A model generated the notes under the pieces. That model searched no databases. It was not told the DNA's origin and saw nothing but the letters and a program-made list of their open reading frames with translations. Below, piece after piece: positions 61,596-64,000 of a DNA stretch of 64,000 nucleotides. The position numbers were made by a program, and so were the translations under genes. Source of the stretch: Paenilisteria riparia FSL S10-1204 (GTDB lineage Bacteria > Bacillota > Bacilli > Lactobacillales > Listeriaceae); the NCBI RefSeq assembly GCF_000525995.1, contig NZ_AODL01000013.1, positions 1 to 64,000 on the forward strand. Direction: 5' to 3'. Positions within the stretch are counted from its first letter, which is position 1; each line of letters starts with the position of its first letter.

Positions 61596-62300
61596 TTATA
61601 AAAGGGATGCCGCTGCTTTATCGACAATAATCGTTACATCGGGATGGTTTTGTAAAACAGAAGCAGGAACACTTTCGTCTACTTTGCCTTCTACAGTATC
61701 TTTAATAGCTTGGGCTTTGTTTTCGCCAAACGCTAATAAAACTATTTTTTTCGCACCCATAATCGATTTAATTCCCATCGAATACGCGTGTGTTGGCACA
61801 TCTTCTTCTCGTTCGAAATAAATTTTATTTGACTCACGTGTTGATTCTGTCAAAAGTACTTTATGCGTTGGTGTTTCAAATGGTGTACCTGGCTCATTAA
61901 AACCGATATGTGCATTTGTACCAATTCCTAATACTTGAATATCAATCGGATGATCCGCTAACACTTGCTCATAACGCGCACATTCTGCATCAGCATCTTT
62001 CGCTAAACCATCTGGCAAATAGCTTTCTTTAAATTTCTTTTTCGAGAACAACACGTCGTTCATGTAGAAATGGTAGCTATTTGGATCATCAGCCGCAAGA
62101 CCAACATACTCGTCTAAATTGACAGACACAATATCCGAAGTATCCAAATCGCTATTAACGAACTCTTTATACAGATCTGTAGGCGTGCTTCCTGTGGCTA
62201 AACCTAATGTTTTCGCTTCGCCTGCTTTGATTGCTTTCTCAAAAATTTGGAAAGCCTCTTTGGATGCTTCTGCTTTATTTTCTTTTATAATAATGTTCAT
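61596..62300 (-). CDS. nagB: Glucosamine-6-phosphate deaminase
   Basis: Turns glucosamine-6-phosphate into fructose-6-phosphate and ammonia, feeding glycolysis. The 234-aa protein has the catalytic aspartate and histidine environment in NLDEYVGLAADDPNSYHFYMNDVLF, and LGIGTNAHIGFNEPGTPFETPTHKV. ATG 62300 (MNIIIKENK) is used, as AGGAGGAAATC is upstream and a longer frame is out of family. It follows nagA by 16 bp. The 122-bp gap to nagR has a possible GTTTGGT/ACCAAAC hairpin. Confidence 0.95.
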   Translation of the reverse strand: MNIIIKENKAEASKEAFQIFEKAIKAGEAKTLGLATGSTPTDLYKEFVNSDLDTSDIVSVNLDEYVGLAADDPNSYHFYMNDVLFSKKKFKESYLPDGLAKDADAECARYEQVLADHPIDIQVLGIGTNAHIGFNEPGTPFETPTHKVLLTESTRESNKIYFEREEDVPTHAYSMGIKSIMGAKKIVLLAFGENKAQAIKDTVEGKVDESVPASVLQNHPDVTIIVDKAAASLL

Positions 62301-62316
62301 GAATGATTTCCTCCTA

Positions 62317-63453
62317 CTATTTACTATGCTTGGTTCCAAATGAATATGTGGCTTGGATTTCAAGCGCATCATCCAAAAGGTTAAAGTCGGCATCTTTACC
62401 TACTGCAATGCCACCTTTTGTTGTTAATTTGAACTCTTCTGCTTGGTTCACAGATGACATTAATACGGCGTCTTCTAGTGAACAACCAGAGAATTTAATC
62501 ATATTGCGGAATGCGTCATCATAGCGCAATACACTTCCTGCAAGTGTTCCGTCTTCTAAACGTGCTTGACGGTCTTTCACGTATACTTTTTGACCACCAA
62601 GTTCGTAGTCGCCATCTGGCATACCCTTAGCACGCATCGCATCAGTGATAATATTGATCCGTTTTGGACCTTTGACATTGTAAGCTAATTTAATCATATC
62701 TGGATGTACATGAATACCATCCACAATTAATTCTGCATGAATGCTTGGTTCTAGCATAACATGACCAACAACTCCCGGCTCACGATGGTGAAGTGGACGA
62801 CAAGCGTTATACATATGTGTCGCATGGCTTGCCTTGCTATGAATCAATTCAGCACGAACAGCATTCGAATGTCCTACAGAAGGTACGACACCTAATTCCA
62901 AACATAAATCTTCAAAAGCTGGTGACGTGCTATGTTCTGGCGCATATGTTACTAACTTAATACGGCCTCCACTGGCATCAAACCATGTTTTAAATAATTC
63001 TAAATCTGGTGCTGTAATATATTGTTCTGGTTGCGCTCCTTTAAACACCGGCGAAACAAATGGTCCTTCCAAATGAATTCCACCAATAAGTGGCTCGTCT
63101 TTTGCTACTTCATCAATGACCCTAAGCGCCTTCTCAATGTTTTCACTGGACTGTGTCATCGTTGTTGGAAAATAGGTCGTAATTCCTTCGTTTAGCATAC
63201 CTCTCACTTGTTTTCTTAGCTTTTCAGGATCAGCATCCATCGCGTCAAAACTATAACCACCATGCGAGTGGACATCAATAAAGCCTGGTACAAGCTTTTG
63301 TCCTTTGGCATCTAGTAGTTCTTCATTCGCACTTTCTTGATAGTTAGACATGTCGCCTACTTCTGTTACTGCTTTATCGAATCGAACAAAACCATTCTCG
63401 ATCACGGAATCCCCTGTGTAGATTACCGCATTCTTGATTACTTTTGAAGTCAT
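62317..63453 (-). CDS. nagA: N-acetylglucosamine-6-phosphate deacetylase
   Basis: Amidohydrolase-fold deacetylase, 378 aa, making glucosamine-6-phosphate for NagB. The metal motif is PGFIDVHSHGGYSFD near residue 56. HLEGPFVSPVFKGAQ, GHSNAVRAE, ATHMYNACRPLHHREPG and ITDAMRAKGMPDGDYELGG carry the substrate and metal ligands. It is the first gene of nagA-nagB-nagR, with a good promoter and operator directly upstream. Confidence 0.96.
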   Translation of the reverse strand: MTSKVIKNAVIYTGDSVIENGFVRFDKAVTEVGDMSNYQESANEELLDAKGQKLVPGFIDVHSHGGYSFDAMDADPEKLRKQVRGMLNEGITTYFPTTMTQSSENIEKALRVIDEVAKDEPLIGGIHLEGPFVSPVFKGAQPEQYITAPDLELFKTWFDASGGRIKLVTYAPEHSTSPAFEDLCLELGVVPSVGHSNAVRAELIHSKASHATHMYNACRPLHHREPGVVGHVMLEPSIHAELIVDGIHVHPDMIKLAYNVKGPKRINIITDAMRAKGMPDGDYELGGQKVYVKDRQARLEDGTLAGSVLRYDDAFRNMIKFSGCSLEDAVLMSSVNQAEEFKLTTKGGIAVGKDADFNLLDDALEIQATYSFGTKHSK

Positions 63454-63474
63454 TTAAATCATCCCTTCTACAAT

Positions 63475-63486
63475 CGGTCTATACCA
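63475..63486 (-). promoter_or_regulatory. NagR (DasR/YvoA-type) operator
   Basis: TGGTATAGACCG on the minus strand fits the GntR/HutC operator TGGTNTANACCA with one mismatch. It sits about 4 bp downstream of the nagA -10, where binding would block transcription. Confidence 0.7.
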
Positions 63487-63489
63487 ATT

Positions 63490-63517
63490 ATTATACAACA
63501 TTTTTTACAAATTGCAA
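63490..63517 (-). promoter_or_regulatory. nagA promoter
   Basis: TTGCAA (63512-63517) and TATAAT (63490-63495) on the minus strand, spacing 16. The operator lies at the expected start of transcription. Confidence 0.7.
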
Positions 63518-63724
63518 CCACTTTACATTTCTACTTTTACCCCATTTTTTGATAAAATAACCTCTTAACTAGGTAAAAATAAGAGACATAAACGCACGAG
63601 ATTGGCGAAAATGGCTACACTAAAAAATAGTTCTGAGGATTAGTTCCCTAAATTGTGACGGGTAGGGCGTGTGGGTCTTTGGATAGGTTGGGGGAAGCGG
63701 TTAGTGAAAGGAAGTCTGGCGTCG

Positions 63725-63869
63725 AACACTCGTGGGGGATTAACCCCTCGCTGCGCTCACGCTTATATTGGGACTGTAATTCACTTCGTTCATAACACTC
63801 GTGAGGGATTAACCCCTCGCTGCGCTCACGCTTATATTGGGACTGTAATTCACTTCGTTCATAACACTC
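63725..63869. repeat. Tandem 69-bp repeat (family C)
   Basis: Two nearly identical 69-bp units start at 63725 and 63794 (AACACTCGTG...), with a partial third start at 63863. Because 69 is a multiple of three, both strands stay open (for example a CYERSELQSQYKRERSEG repeat), but no ribosome site or family match supports coding. The 63518-63724 flank shows nothing recognisable. Confidence 0.75.
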
Positions 63870-63878
63870 CCAACAAAA

Positions 63879-63908
63879 AGGATGCAACGTGTCTATCCGC
63901 TACATCCT
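63879..63908 (-). terminator. Terminator of the partial gene at the right edge
   Basis: AGGATG (63879-63884) pairs with CATCCT (63903-63908); on the minus strand it is followed by TTTTTG, just past the stop at 63919. Confidence 0.65.
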
Positions 63909-63918
63909 AATCTTTTAT

Positions 63919-64000
63919 TTATGCTTGTGGGCTGTTATCTTTAGCTTTCTCTTCTTTGTTCTCAAGCTCTGGTATTAAAACTTCTTTTTCTTCAGATGGC
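63919..64000 (-). CDS. C-terminus of an unidentified protein (partial)
   Basis: The last 26 codons of a minus-strand gene entering from the right edge: PSEEKEVLIPELENKEEKAK and then DNSPQA before TAA. The tail is charged and rich in Glu and Lys, probably flexible. It is too short to assign a family. It lies upstream of the nag operon on the same strand and is followed by its own terminator. Confidence 0.6.
   Translation of the reverse strand, partial: PSEEKEVLIPELENKEEKAKDNSPQA

Noticed and set aside
63725-63869. CRISPR-like array
   Set aside because: Units are directly joined with no unique spacers, and no cas genes are nearby.
63648-63910. 79-codon frames on both strands at the family C repeat
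   Set aside because: They exist because the 69-bp period is a multiple of three. No start context or family similarity supports a protein.

Overview
The window looks like chromosome of a low-GC Gram-positive bacterium, and the proteins read as Listeria or a very close relative. IlvD, CtaB, the division and wall cluster and the ilv-leu-ilvA-budA order all match my memory of Listeria. I cannot fix the species. Nearly all of it is core-genome housekeeping DNA; I see no prophage, transposase, CRISPR array or tRNA/rRNA gene.

Layout. 1-6.9 kb: dinB under a LexA box, an SDR enzyme, RNase Z, zwf, a YueI-type gene with a tiny membrane protein, and a translationally coupled GNAT/DUF6884 pair. 7.1-18.4 kb: branched-chain amino acid operon ilvDBNC-leuABCD-ilvA behind a leader peptide and attenuator, then budA. 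19.3-25.4 kb: cold-shock gene, PAP2 phosphatase, dapF, and ileS with a T-box leader. 25.4-41.4 kb: divIVA and ylmH, then (all minus strand) the division and wall cluster mraZ-rsmH-ftsL-pbpB-murE-mraY-murD-murG-divIB-ftsA-ftsZ-ylmE-sepF-ylmG. 41.6-47.9 kb: ankyrin lipoprotein, a divergent MFS/SgrR-like pair, panE, rpmF and yceD. 48.2-53.5 kb: ylbM, ylbL, coaD, rsmD, ylbG, ylbF and ylbC. 53.6-58 kb: divergent ctaB/ctaA, a potassium channel, a VOC protein and a MOSC protein. 58.3-60.6 kb: ycnJ-ycnI copper genes. 60.7-63.5 kb: nagA-nagB-nagR for amino-sugar breakdown, with a NagR-type operator.

The unusual content is between genes. (1) A roughly 125-150 bp structured repeat (family B) follows the zwf stop codon and occurs three more times between the ileS T-box and ileS. 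Its central hairpin shows compensatory base changes between copies. (2) A roughly 190-bp inverted-repeat element (family A) lies at the left edge, with end fragments in the zwf leader and between panE and rpmF. (3) A 194-nt imperfect hairpin precedes ylbM. (4) A 69-bp tandem repeat follows the nag operon promoter region.

Eight conserved genes (rnz, leuB, ilvA, ftsA, rpmF, ylbM, ylbL, ycnI) carry one-base frame breaks, nearly all in homopolymers. Several are normally essential or highly conserved, so I read these as sequencing errors, not gene decay, and give the repaired extents.
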